NCBI GenBank assembly: GCA_963835535.1
Contig: CAWIFL010000005.1
Span: 868,001-932,000, forward strand
Source of the DNA: Fen-1245 sp963835535
GTDB taxonomy: Bacteria > Gemmatimonadota > Gemmatimonadetes > Gemmatimonadales > JACORV01
DNA length: 64,000 bases
Reading direction: 5' to 3'
Shown piece by piece: positions 19,205-26,525 of the stretch (its first letter is position 1; each line of letters opens with the position of its first letter). Both the position numbers and the translations under genes were made by a program. A model generated the notes under the pieces. The model did not search any database. It worked only from the letters and a program-made list of their open reading frames with translations, and was not told the origin of the DNA.

Positions 19205-21868
19205 GTGTCTGAGTCACGGATGCCGAGGCTGCCACGGGGGGTGCAGCGGCTCTTCCGCTTTCCCTTCCGGACGCTCGCGCATATCCGGCGTGACGTAGAC
19301 GATGAGGTGCGATTCCACCTCGAGATGCGAGCCGAGGAGCTAGCAGCGGGCGGCATGTCGCTGGAGGACGCGCGCGCCGAGGCGCTGCGCCGCTTCGGGG
19401 ACGTGGACGAGCTCAAGGCCTTCTGCCGGTCGCTCGAGCGGCTCGCCGTCGTGCGGAGCCGGGTGCGCGAGTGGCTGGCCGACCTGGGACAGGATCTCCG
19501 GTTTGCAGGTCGGCAGTTCCGCCGCTCGCCCGGGTTCGCGCTCGTGGCGGTGGTCACATTGGCCCTGGGCATCGGCGCGACGGCGACGATCTACTGCGCG
19601 GTGCACGATATCCTGCTGAAGCCCTTGCCGTATCGCGATGCGGACCGGTTGGTGGCCGTTGATGAGTTGGCGATGCGCGGGCAAGCGTCGATGATGCCGA
19701 CGCGGGACGTCGTGGACGCCTGGCGTTCCGGCACCCGGAGCCTCGAAGGCATCGTCGAATTCACGAGGGCTCAGTGGATGTTGAACGATGCCGGGGAGCC
19801 GGAGCTCGTGGGCGGCGTTGCGCTCGAGCCGGCCCTGCTGCCCTTCCTGGGCGTGCGGCCACTGCTGGGCAGGCCGTTCACCTCGGAAGACGCGCGATCG
19901 GGCTCGCCGCCCGTAGCGCTGGTCGGCGAGGCCGTGTGGCGGCGTCGCTTCGGGGCGAGCCGCGGAGTCCTCGGGCGCGACATCACACTCGACGAGCACC
20001 CCTACACGGTGATCGGCGTCATGCCCCGGGACTTCGGCATCGCCCTCTTCTACTTCAGCGATCAGCCGCAGGTCTTTGTGCCGCTTCTCCCGGACGCCGG
20101 CACGGCGCGTGTGGGCGCCCTGGGTCGACTGCGCACGGGTGTGAAGGCCGAGCAGGCGGCGCGCGACCTGGGCACCATTCCAGCCGACGACCCCGGCTTA
20201 AGCGGGCCGCACTCGGTGGCCGCGAACTTGGTGATGGTGCGCGACGATTTCGAGCACGGATATCGGCATACGCTCGCGTTGCTCATGGCAGCCGCGGGCC
20301 TCGTGCTGCTCATCGCCTGCGCGAATGTGGGGAACCTGCAACTGGTCCGTGGTTGGTCGCGGCAGCGCGAATTCGGGATCCGCACCGCCATCGGCGCGGG
20401 CCGCGGCAGGCTCACGCGCCAAGTGCTGACCGAGAGCGTTTTGATCGGGCTCGCGGGCGGCGGCTTAGGGGCGTTTCTGGCTTGGCGCGCTGTCCCCCTC
20501 ATCGCCGCGTTGCGGCCGCGCAACATCCAGATGATGGCCCTCACCGGGGTTCGTGTGGATCCGGGTGTCCTGGGCTTCACCTTCGGTGTCGCGATCCTCG
20601 CCGGGCTGGTCATCGGTCTCGCGCCGGCGCTGCTCGCGACGGAGCGTCAGGCGAGCGAGACCCTCAGGGGCGCCGCGCACGCCGCCTCAGGCCGGCCGGC
20701 GGCGCGCCGCGTTCGCGCTGCGCTGGTCGTGACCGAAGTCGCCATCTCGATGGTCCTTCTGATCTGCGCCGGACTCCTGGTGCGCTCGCTGGTGGCGCAG
20801 GCGCGCGCCGACGAGGCGCTCTATCCTACCGGGCTGCTGTCCGTCGACCTGACGCTGCCTGCCCAGCACCTCCCGTCGCCGGCGGCGCGCTCGCAGGTAT
20901 TTGAGCGGGTCCTGGACCGGGTGCGCGGCATACCGGGGATCCTGGCCGCGTCGAGTGCGACGTTCCCTCCGTGGGGCATCGGCGTCATTCTGAAGGAGCT
21001 GAACGTCGATGGTCGCTCCTCGGGCCCCGGCCTCAAACCGGGCATGATGGACATCAACCTGGTGGCTCCGGACTATTTCCGGACCGTCGAGATCCCCCTG
21101 CTCACCGGGCGAGCCTTCAGCGAGGATACGAGCGCGCACGAGGCTGTGGTCGGCGAGGCGTTCGCTCGCCAGTACCTGCCGGCCGACCGTGCGCTCGGCG
21201 CCCGCATCCGCTTCGGCGACGCCGACCCCTGGTCGACGGTGGTGGGTGTCGTGGCGGATCCCCGGGTGCCGGGCGAGACAGGCGCTCCGCCACGTCCGAT
21301 CGTCTACCAGCCGTTCGTCGGCGCGGGAACGCGGGGGACGATCCTCGCGCGCGGGCAGGACCCTGCAGCGCTCCTTCCGTTCGTGGCGCGAGCGATCGCG
21401 ACGATTGACCCTGCGATCCATGTCGTCCAGGGTCGAACCGTACACATGGTGCTGGCGGAGAGGCGGGCATCGCCGCGCTTCCTGATGACGCTGCTTGCGT
21501 CCTTCGCGGGTCTGGCCCTGGTGCTCGCCGCAGTGGGCCTCTACGGCGTCGTCGCGCACGCCGTGCGGCAGCGCACCCACGAGATCGGAGTGCGCGTCGC
21601 GCTGGGCGCCAGCGCCGAGAACGTCCTTGCTATGATCGTGCGCCAAGGGCTCGGCCTGGCCCTTCTCGGTATAGCGATCGGTCTTGCCGGAGCCGCCGCC
21701 GCTACGCGCCTGATCCGCAGCTGGCTGTATGGGGTCGGGCCGCTCGATGCGGCGACCTTCCTGGCCGTTGCCGGCGTGCTGGCGGTCGTTGCGCTTGCCG
21801 CTTCCTGGTTCCCCGCGCGCGCCGCCCTGCGCGTGGATCCGGTGGAGGCGCTCCGGGCGGACGGGTAA
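19205..21868 (+). CDS. ADOP-type FtsX/MacB-like permease 1 (887 aa)
   Basis: The N-terminal ADOP motif (DVDDEVRFHLEMRAEELAAG, ARAEALRRFGDVDE) is followed by two copies of the MacB periplasmic core plus FtsX transmembrane domain (first TM ALVAVVTLALGIGATATIY; terminal helices near 780-870, ending FPARAALRVDPVEALRADG). ABC-type permeases of this class lack a fused ATPase; none is encoded nearby. The start is a GTG preceded by AGGAGG at 19194-19199, which overlaps the preceding stop. The substrate is unknown. Confidence 0.9.
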   Translation: MSESRMPRLPRGVQRLFRFPFRTLAHIRRDVDDEVRFHLEMRAEELAAGGMSLEDARAEALRRFGDVDELKAFCRSLERLAVVRSRVREWLADLGQDLRFAGRQFRRSPGFALVAVVTLALGIGATATIYCAVHDILLKPLPYRDADRLVAVDELAMRGQASMMPTRDVVDAWRSGTRSLEGIVEFTRAQWMLNDAGEPELVGGVALEPALLPFLGVRPLLGRPFTSEDARSGSPPVALVGEAVWRRRFGASRGVLGRDITLDEHPYTVIGVMPRDFGIALFYFSDQPQVFVPLLPDAGTARVGALGRLRTGVKAEQAARDLGTIPADDPGLSGPHSVAANLVMVRDDFEHGYRHTLALLMAAAGLVLLIACANVGNLQLVRGWSRQREFGIRTAIGAGRGRLTRQVLTESVLIGLAGGGLGAFLAWRAVPLIAALRPRNIQMMALTGVRVDPGVLGFTFGVAILAGLVIGLAPALLATERQASETLRGAAHAASGRPAARRVRAALVVTEVAISMVLLICAGLLVRSLVAQARADEALYPTGLLSVDLTLPAQHLPSPAARSQVFERVLDRVRGIPGILAASSATFPPWGIGVILKELNVDGRSSGPGLKPGMMDINLVAPDYFRTVEIPLLTGRAFSEDTSAHEAVVGEAFARQYLPADRALGARIRFGDADPWSTVVGVVADPRVPGETGAPPRPIVYQPFVGAGTRGTILARGQDPAALLPFVARAIATIDPAIHVVQGRTVHMVLAERRASPRFLMTLLASFAGLALVLAAVGLYGVVAHAVRQRTHEIGVRVALGASAENVLAMIVRQGLGLALLGIAIGLAGAAAATRLIRSWLYGVGPLDAATFLAVAGVLAVVALAASWFPARAALRVDPVEALRADG

Positions 21869-21878
21869 GCCGCAGTCT

Positions 21879-22277
21879 TCAGGGAGTCGTGCGCAACAGG
21901 TCCCACAGCCCCCGCGGTGACAGGATGCGAATCGGAGGGCGCGGCAGCTCCAGGAGCTGCCGGTCGCCAGTCACGAGGACGTCGGCACCGGCGGCGGCCT
22001 CGGCCAGCACGGCCGCGTCCGCGGCGTCGAGCGCGTCCTCCGGCGCCCGACGGGACGCGGAGATGACGGTGGCCCGCTGGCGCAGGAATGCGTCGAGCTC
22101 GGCGGTCGTGGCCTTGGGCACCCGCACCTTACGTTCGAGCACTCGCTTCAGCTCCGAGAGAACCGTCTCACCCAGCACCATCTCGTGCTCGGCGAGCACG
22201 AGGTTCATCAGGTCGGCACAGATACCACGGGTGGCGACGGCGCTGACCAGGACGTTGGTGTCGAAGCAAACCCTCAA
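21879..22277 (-). CDS. PIN-domain toxin, VapC-like (132 aa)
   Basis: A PIN-domain ribonuclease of the putative toxin family represented by COG1569. The N-terminal FDTNVLVSA supplies the first catalytic Asp (residue 6), and the DALDAADAAVLAEA and VLVTGDRQLLEL segments supply the later acidic residues. It overlaps the antitoxin stop by 4 bp. It converges with the permease gene, with only 10 bp between stops. Likely target is RNA. Confidence 0.88.
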   Translation of the reverse strand: MRVCFDTNVLVSAVATRGICADLMNLVLAEHEMVLGETVLSELKRVLERKVRVPKATTAELDAFLRQRATVISASRRAPEDALDAADAAVLAEAAAGADVLVTGDRQLLELPRPPIRILSPRGLWDLLRTTP

Positions 22278-22495
22278 GAGACGTCGCGGAAGACGTCGTC
22301 GTCGGTCAGGTAGCCACGCGCCTCGGCCAGGGGCATGATGCGGCGCCGCAGATCGGCGAACTGGGCGAGCGCGATCTGGCGGCGCAGCGCCTCTCGGGCC
22401 AATTCGCTCACGCTGCGGCCGGTGCGCCGCGCTAGGCGCCCCAGCTGCCTCTGCAGGTCCGGATCCAGGCGGATCGTCAAGGCTGCTGTCTTCAT
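22274..22495 (-). CDS. Ribbon-helix-helix antitoxin, VapB-like (73 aa)
   Basis: MKTAALTIRLDPDLQRQLGR is a ribbon-helix-helix DNA-binding arm, followed by RTGRSVSELAREALRRQIAL. The acidic C-terminus (AEARGYLTDDDVFRDVS) would cover the toxin. I chose the ATG at 22495 because it sits six bases after a TACATTG element. A TTG three codons upstream (22504) overlaps that element and is less likely. The complex should autoregulate. Confidence 0.85.
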   Translation of the reverse strand: MKTAALTIRLDPDLQRQLGRLARRTGRSVSELAREALRRQIALAQFADLRRRIMPLAEARGYLTDDDVFRDVS

Positions 22496-22501
22496 GTCAT
22501 G

Positions 22502-22508
22502 CAATGTA
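22502..22508 (-). promoter_or_regulatory. TANNTTG element before the antitoxin, probable leaderless start
   Basis: TACATTG on the minus strand ends six bases before the antitoxin ATG at 22495. The same geometry occurs at 2914 (TATAAC) and 39204 (TATCTTG). Confidence 0.45.
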
Positions 22509-22608
22509 AGACGTGCAAGCCGGACGCGTCAACCCGTGTCGGCCGGCCGTGCACTGGAGTCCGGCAAGGCCGCCGGCGATTGGGAGCGGGCTTCGGCGCC
22601 GTTCTGGC

Positions 22609-22664
22609 TTGACAGCGCGGCAGGGGGTCGGCACTCTACAGCCTAGGATGTAGACCGTCTACAT
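22609..22664 (+). promoter_or_regulatory. Promoter and PadR operator of cassette 2
   Basis: A perfect TTGACA (22609-22614) is followed 17 bp later by CACTCT (22632-22637). Just downstream, ATGTAGA (22648-22654) and TCTACAT (22658-22664) form an inverted repeat of the ATGT...ACAT type bound by PadR proteins. It would block initiation or early elongation. Confidence 0.65.
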
Positions 22665-22682
22665 GCTCCCGGAGCGACGGCG

Positions 22683-23045
22683 ATGGCGAGCAAGGAACGT
22701 CCCCTCTCCCGCATCGAGCTGCTGCAGGGCACGCTCGACCTCATCATCCTCCAGACGCTGCGCTGGGGCCCGCGCCACGGCTACGGTATCTCGCAGCTGA
22801 TCCGCGCCGGGTCGAAGGACGTGCTCCAGGTGGACACCGGGTCGCTGTACCCGGCGCTGCACCGCCTGGAGCGGCAGCGGTACATCCGGGCCGAGTGGCA
22901 GCTCTCCGAGAACAAGCAGCGGGTGCGGGTCTACAGCCTGACGGATCGCGGGCGCAAGCAGCTCGCGGCCGAGCGGTCGCGCTGGGCGCAGATCTCGGAG
23001 GCGATCGCAGGGCTGATGAAGGCGTTGCCGGAGAGCGAGCCGTGA
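22683..23045 (+). CDS. PadR-family transcriptional repressor 2 (120 aa)
   Basis: A PadR winged helix: LLQGTLDLIILQTLRWGPRH, GYGISQLIRAGSK, GSLYPALHRLERQRYIRAEW. It is clearly a paralogue of the regulator at 17388. Its GTGA overlap with the permease gene couples the two. The palindrome at 22648-22664 is its likely operator. Confidence 0.92.
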   Translation: MASKERPLSRIELLQGTLDLIILQTLRWGPRHGYGISQLIRAGSKDVLQVDTGSLYPALHRLERQRYIRAEWQLSENKQRVRVYSLTDRGRKQLAAERSRWAQISEAIAGLMKALPESEP

Positions 23046-25675
23046 CCTGGTTCTGGCGCCGGCGCCGCCGGGAGGCGGAGCTGGACGAGGAGATCCAGGG
23101 CCACCTCGCGATGGCGACCCGCGAGCGTGAGGCTCGCGGCGAGTCGCCGCGTGAGGCGGCCTACGCCGCGCGGCGGGAGTTCGGGAACGCGACGCTGGTG
23201 AAAGAAGTCACGAGGGGGTCCTGGGGCGCGCTCTGGCTCGACCGGCTCGGTCAGGACCTGCGTCTGGCGCTCCGGTCGCTGCGGCGAACGCCCACCTTCA
23301 CGCTGACCGTCGTGTTGATGCTCGGTCTCGGTATGGGGGCCGCCGCGGCCATGTATGGCATCCTGGACAGGCTCTTGCTGCGAGCACCGGATCAGGTCCG
23401 CGATCCGGGCGGGCTCTTTTCTCCGTACATCACCCACCCAAGCCACTTCGGCTCGGATGTGACGCGCGGTAGGATGCAGTGGCGCGAGTTCCGGTTGCTC
23501 GCAGATGGGATCGGACCCGCCACTGCCGCATACACGGAACCCTCAGGTATGACCACCTCCTACGGCCCCGAGCAGGTGCGCCCGCAGACGGTCGAAACGT
23601 CGGTCGGCTACTTCCGTGTGCTCGGCGTGCAACCGTTGCTTGGACGCTTCTTCCTGCCCGAGGACTCCACCCCTACGGCGCCACCGGTCGCCGTGATCGG
23701 CTATGGATTCTGGCAGCGCCAGCTCGGCGGCTCCCCGAACGTCCTGGGCAAGACCCTGAGCCAGGTGCGGGTCACGTACACCATCGTCGGCGTGGCGCCG
23801 CGCGGCTTCTCGGGCCCGGCGCCCGAGCGGGTGGACGTTTGGCTTCCGGCGGAAAAGGCAGCAGCCACCGCGTTCGGCTCGGGGTGGCGAGACAACAACT
23901 TCTCCTGGCAGATGATCGCACGTGCGGCGCCCGGACGTACCGCGGCGCAGGCCGTCGCCGAGGGGCTCCTCAGCCTCCGCAACGCTCCGGAGGATCGCAG
24001 CGTTGGCGGCAAGTACACGGCGGTGACCGCTCGCTCGATCGTGCCAGGGCGGGCGGCCGCCGGCTCCGGCACGAGCATCAGTCTCTCCTATGTGGTCGCG
24101 GGCGCCGCTGTGCTGCTCGCGCTGATCGCAATTGCCAACGTCGCAGGGCTCTTGCTCCTGCGCGCGCTGCGGCGGCGGCGCGAGACGGCGATGCGCCTCG
24201 TGCTGGGCATGAGTCGCGGGCGGCTGCTGTGGTCCATCGCGCTCGAGAGCGCGGCGCTCGCGCTGCTGGCCGGCGGCGTGGCGACCCTCATGGCGGCTGG
24301 GGGCGGCGAGCTTCTGAGGGGGCTGTTGTTGCGCGCGGATTGGGCGGTGCCAGTCGTGGACCTGCGAGTGGCCCTGGTCACGATCGGCGTGAGCCTCGCA
24401 CTCGGCCTCCTGGCGGGGCTCGTGCCTGGGTGGCTGGCGGGGCGTCCGGAGACCATCGCCGCTCTCAAAGCGGGCGCTCGGACGGAGGGCCTCGGTCGGG
24501 TGAGAGGCCGAGGCGTGCTGCTCGTGGCGCAGGGGGCGCTGTCGGTCGTCCTCCTGGCCGGCATGGCGCTGTACGTCCGTAGCTTCGAAAGGGCGCGCGC
24601 GTTCGACTTCGGGCCCGACGTTGACCACGTGATCATCGCCGACCTCCAGGAATGGAACCCCGATCAGCAGAAGCCTGTCCTCCCCGCCGTGTACGAGCAG
24701 GTAGAGGACCGCGTCGCCGCGTTGCGCGGGGTGACGGCGGTGTCGGCGGCGAGCTCGGCGCCGCTGTGGGGCGAGGGCTTCGTGGCCCTACGGGCGCAGG
24801 ATGTTGATTCGCTGCCACGCGCCCGCGGTCCCTTTGGCGGGCCTTCCATCGTCGAGGCGACACGCAGCTACTTCGCCGCCACCGGCCTCGAACTGCAGCG
24901 CGGCCGCCTGTTCGCTGACGAGGGACCAGGGGGCCCTCGCGAGGCGGTCATCAGCGAGGAGATGGCGCGCGCGCTCTGGCCCGGCGCGAATCCTCTGGGT
25001 AAGTGTCTCTATTTGGGCCGCGGCGCGACGGACTGCACGCCGGTCGTGGGCGTCGTGAGGGATGTGCGATGGGAGTTACGGGATGGAACGCCGAGCCTGA
25101 CGTACTACATACCCCTGGCGCGCGCGGTGAGCACCATCGGCGGCGCCTCACTGATTGTGCGGTGCGAGGCGCCGCGGGCGCTCCTTCCAATGATCCGCGC
25201 CATCGTAGCGTCGGTGGCGGGCGTGCGCTCGCCGAGCGCGGTCCGGACCCTGCGAGATGTAGTGGACCCGCAGTTCCGCACCCTCCGACAGGGACTGACC
25301 TTGTTCGCCATGTTCGCGGGCCTGGCAGTCCTGGTGGCCATGCTCGGTGTCTACAGCGTGGTTGCGTTCAGCGTGACGCAGCGGGGCCACGAGTTCGGCA
25401 TCCGGGTGGCCCTGGGCGCGCGGGCGCCGAATCTGGTGCGGCTGGTGCTCGGACAGACGCTCGGCTACGCGGCTGCGGGACTCCTGCTCGGCCTGGTCCT
25501 GGCCCTTCTTGGCGGGCGATACGTCGCGCCGCTGCTGTATCAGACCTCGCCGCGCGATCCGCTGGCGCTGTGCGTGGCCGCGCTCGCGCTGGTTCTCGCC
25601 GCCATCGTGGCATCCATCATCCCGGCCCGCGCCGCGGCGCGCGCCGACCCGCGCCAGGCGCTCCAGGCCGAATAG
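23042..25675 (+). CDS. ADOP-type FtsX/MacB-like permease 2 (877 aa)
   Basis: It has the same architecture as the 19205 permease. An ADOP N-terminal motif (EAELDEEIQGHLAMATRERE, AYAARREFGN) precedes two periplasmic MacB-core/FtsX modules, with the first TM at TLTVVLMLGLGMGAAAAMYG and a C-terminus ending IIPARAAARADPRQALQAE. The start is a GTG at 23042 overlapping the PadR stop. There is no ATPase gene adjacent. It is divergent enough from permease 1 to be an old paralogue. Confidence 0.9.
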   Translation: MTWFWRRRRREAELDEEIQGHLAMATREREARGESPREAAYAARREFGNATLVKEVTRGSWGALWLDRLGQDLRLALRSLRRTPTFTLTVVLMLGLGMGAAAAMYGILDRLLLRAPDQVRDPGGLFSPYITHPSHFGSDVTRGRMQWREFRLLADGIGPATAAYTEPSGMTTSYGPEQVRPQTVETSVGYFRVLGVQPLLGRFFLPEDSTPTAPPVAVIGYGFWQRQLGGSPNVLGKTLSQVRVTYTIVGVAPRGFSGPAPERVDVWLPAEKAAATAFGSGWRDNNFSWQMIARAAPGRTAAQAVAEGLLSLRNAPEDRSVGGKYTAVTARSIVPGRAAAGSGTSISLSYVVAGAAVLLALIAIANVAGLLLLRALRRRRETAMRLVLGMSRGRLLWSIALESAALALLAGGVATLMAAGGGELLRGLLLRADWAVPVVDLRVALVTIGVSLALGLLAGLVPGWLAGRPETIAALKAGARTEGLGRVRGRGVLLVAQGALSVVLLAGMALYVRSFERARAFDFGPDVDHVIIADLQEWNPDQQKPVLPAVYEQVEDRVAALRGVTAVSAASSAPLWGEGFVALRAQDVDSLPRARGPFGGPSIVEATRSYFAATGLELQRGRLFADEGPGGPREAVISEEMARALWPGANPLGKCLYLGRGATDCTPVVGVVRDVRWELRDGTPSLTYYIPLARAVSTIGGASLIVRCEAPRALLPMIRAIVASVAGVRSPSAVRTLRDVVDPQFRTLRQGLTLFAMFAGLAVLVAMLGVYSVVAFSVTQRGHEFGIRVALGARAPNLVRLVLGQTLGYAAAGLLLGLVLALLGGRYVAPLLYQTSPRDPLALCVAALALVLAAIVASIIPARAAARADPRQALQAE

Positions 25676-25696
25676 GAGTCAACTCAGGGGGTCCGT

Positions 25697-26026
25697 ATGA
25701 AATCTTCGACCATGTTCGCGCTGCTCACCGTGCCCGCGCTCGCCGGCGTGGCTTGCGAAGGCCGTCACGCGCTGACCGGGCCCGACGCCCAGCGCACCTT
25801 CGCCGAGGCGCAGGCGGACGCCGTGCTGCCGAGCAGCACGCTGGTGTTCGTAGACGGCAAGCGCATGCCGACGGCAACCGCGCTGAGTTAGCTCGACCCC
25901 AAGCAGATCGTCCGGATCGAGGTGGTGAAAGGGCAGGCCGCCGTCGGGCTCTACGGCGAGGAAGGGCGCGCCGGGGTGATCAACATCTTCACCCGGGCCA
26001 GCCAGGCGGACTCAGCCAGCCACTAG
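25697..26026 (+). pseudogene. Small TonB-plug-like lipoprotein with an in-frame TAG
   Basis: The reading frame starts MKSSTMFALLTVPALAGVAC, a signal with a lipobox-like Cys, and continues through LVFVDGKRMPTATALS to a TAG at 25889-25891. The same frame goes on for 44 codons (LDPKQIVRIEVVKGQAAVGL, then YGEEGRAGVINIFTR), the hallmark end of a TonB plug domain, before stopping at 26024. So one base change or readthrough separates a 64-residue fragment from a complete 108-residue protein. It closes the PadR-ADOP cassette and parallels the plug-like protein at 17741. Confidence 0.75.
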
Positions 26027-26054
26027 TTCCGCAGATCAGGCTAGGAAACACACA

Positions 26055-26081
26055 GGCCGGGGAATCGCTTCCCCGGCCTTT
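26055..26081 (+). terminator. Rho-independent terminator of cassette 2
   Basis: GGCCGGGGAA and TTCCCCGGCC form a perfect 10-bp stem with loop TCGC, followed by TTT. It lies 29 bp after the plug gene. Confidence 0.8.
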
Positions 26082-26220
26082 GTCGCGTGACGAACACGCA
26101 GGAATCTCACAAGTGACGCCAACCTGGGACCCGCGCCTGGCCCGCACAAGAGCATTCTATTGCAGACGCGTGCGACCGTGCCGGTGGCGGGATTCGATCG
26201 GCTCGCCGCCCGCCTCGCGC

Positions 26221-26242
26221 ATTGATTCGGTGCCGAATCAAT
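26221..26242. promoter_or_regulatory. Perfect 22-bp palindrome, possible operator
   Basis: ATTGATTCGG and CCGAATCAAT are perfect inverted arms separated by TG. The AT-rich ends stand out in a GC-rich region. The two-base centre is too tight for an RNA hairpin loop, so a dimeric DNA-binding protein is more likely. Its target gene is uncertain; the nearest start is 284 bp downstream. Confidence 0.5.
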
Positions 26243-26485
26243 TATCCCGGCGTGACCACTGTCCAAGGCCCGCCACGGCGCAGTGCCGCGATGCTGCCGC
26301 CCGAAACCAGGGCTGCAGAAGTGCGCCTTCGGGAGCGGGCTCGATTGGCCGTCCTGCAAAGACCTGGCGCGCCACATCCCGCCGAGGCCAGACCCGCCTC
26401 TTCCGGAGGAGGTGCTCATCGGCGCCGCGAAGGTCACGCCGCGTGGGGAAAGGCGATGCGGCCTTCCGGCAGCGGATCCGTCGGC

Positions 26486-26492
26486 TAGCTTG
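26486..26492 (+). promoter_or_regulatory. TANNTTG promoter-like element before the S9 peptidase
   Basis: TAGCTTG lies 34 bp before the ATG at 26526, with TTCCGG 17 bp further upstream. Inferred from recurrence of the element in the window. Confidence 0.35.
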
Positions 26493-26525
26493 GAGAGTCC
26501 CGTGCAGCCGACACCGGAGCCGCCG

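Larger units (their letters stand above)
26082..26525. other. 444-bp intergenic region upstream of the S9 peptidase
   Basis: I find no convincing gene here. It contains a 22-bp perfect palindrome at 26221-26242 and a TANNTTG element at 26486-26492. Short open frames exist on both strands but show no family resemblance. Confidence 0.6.
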
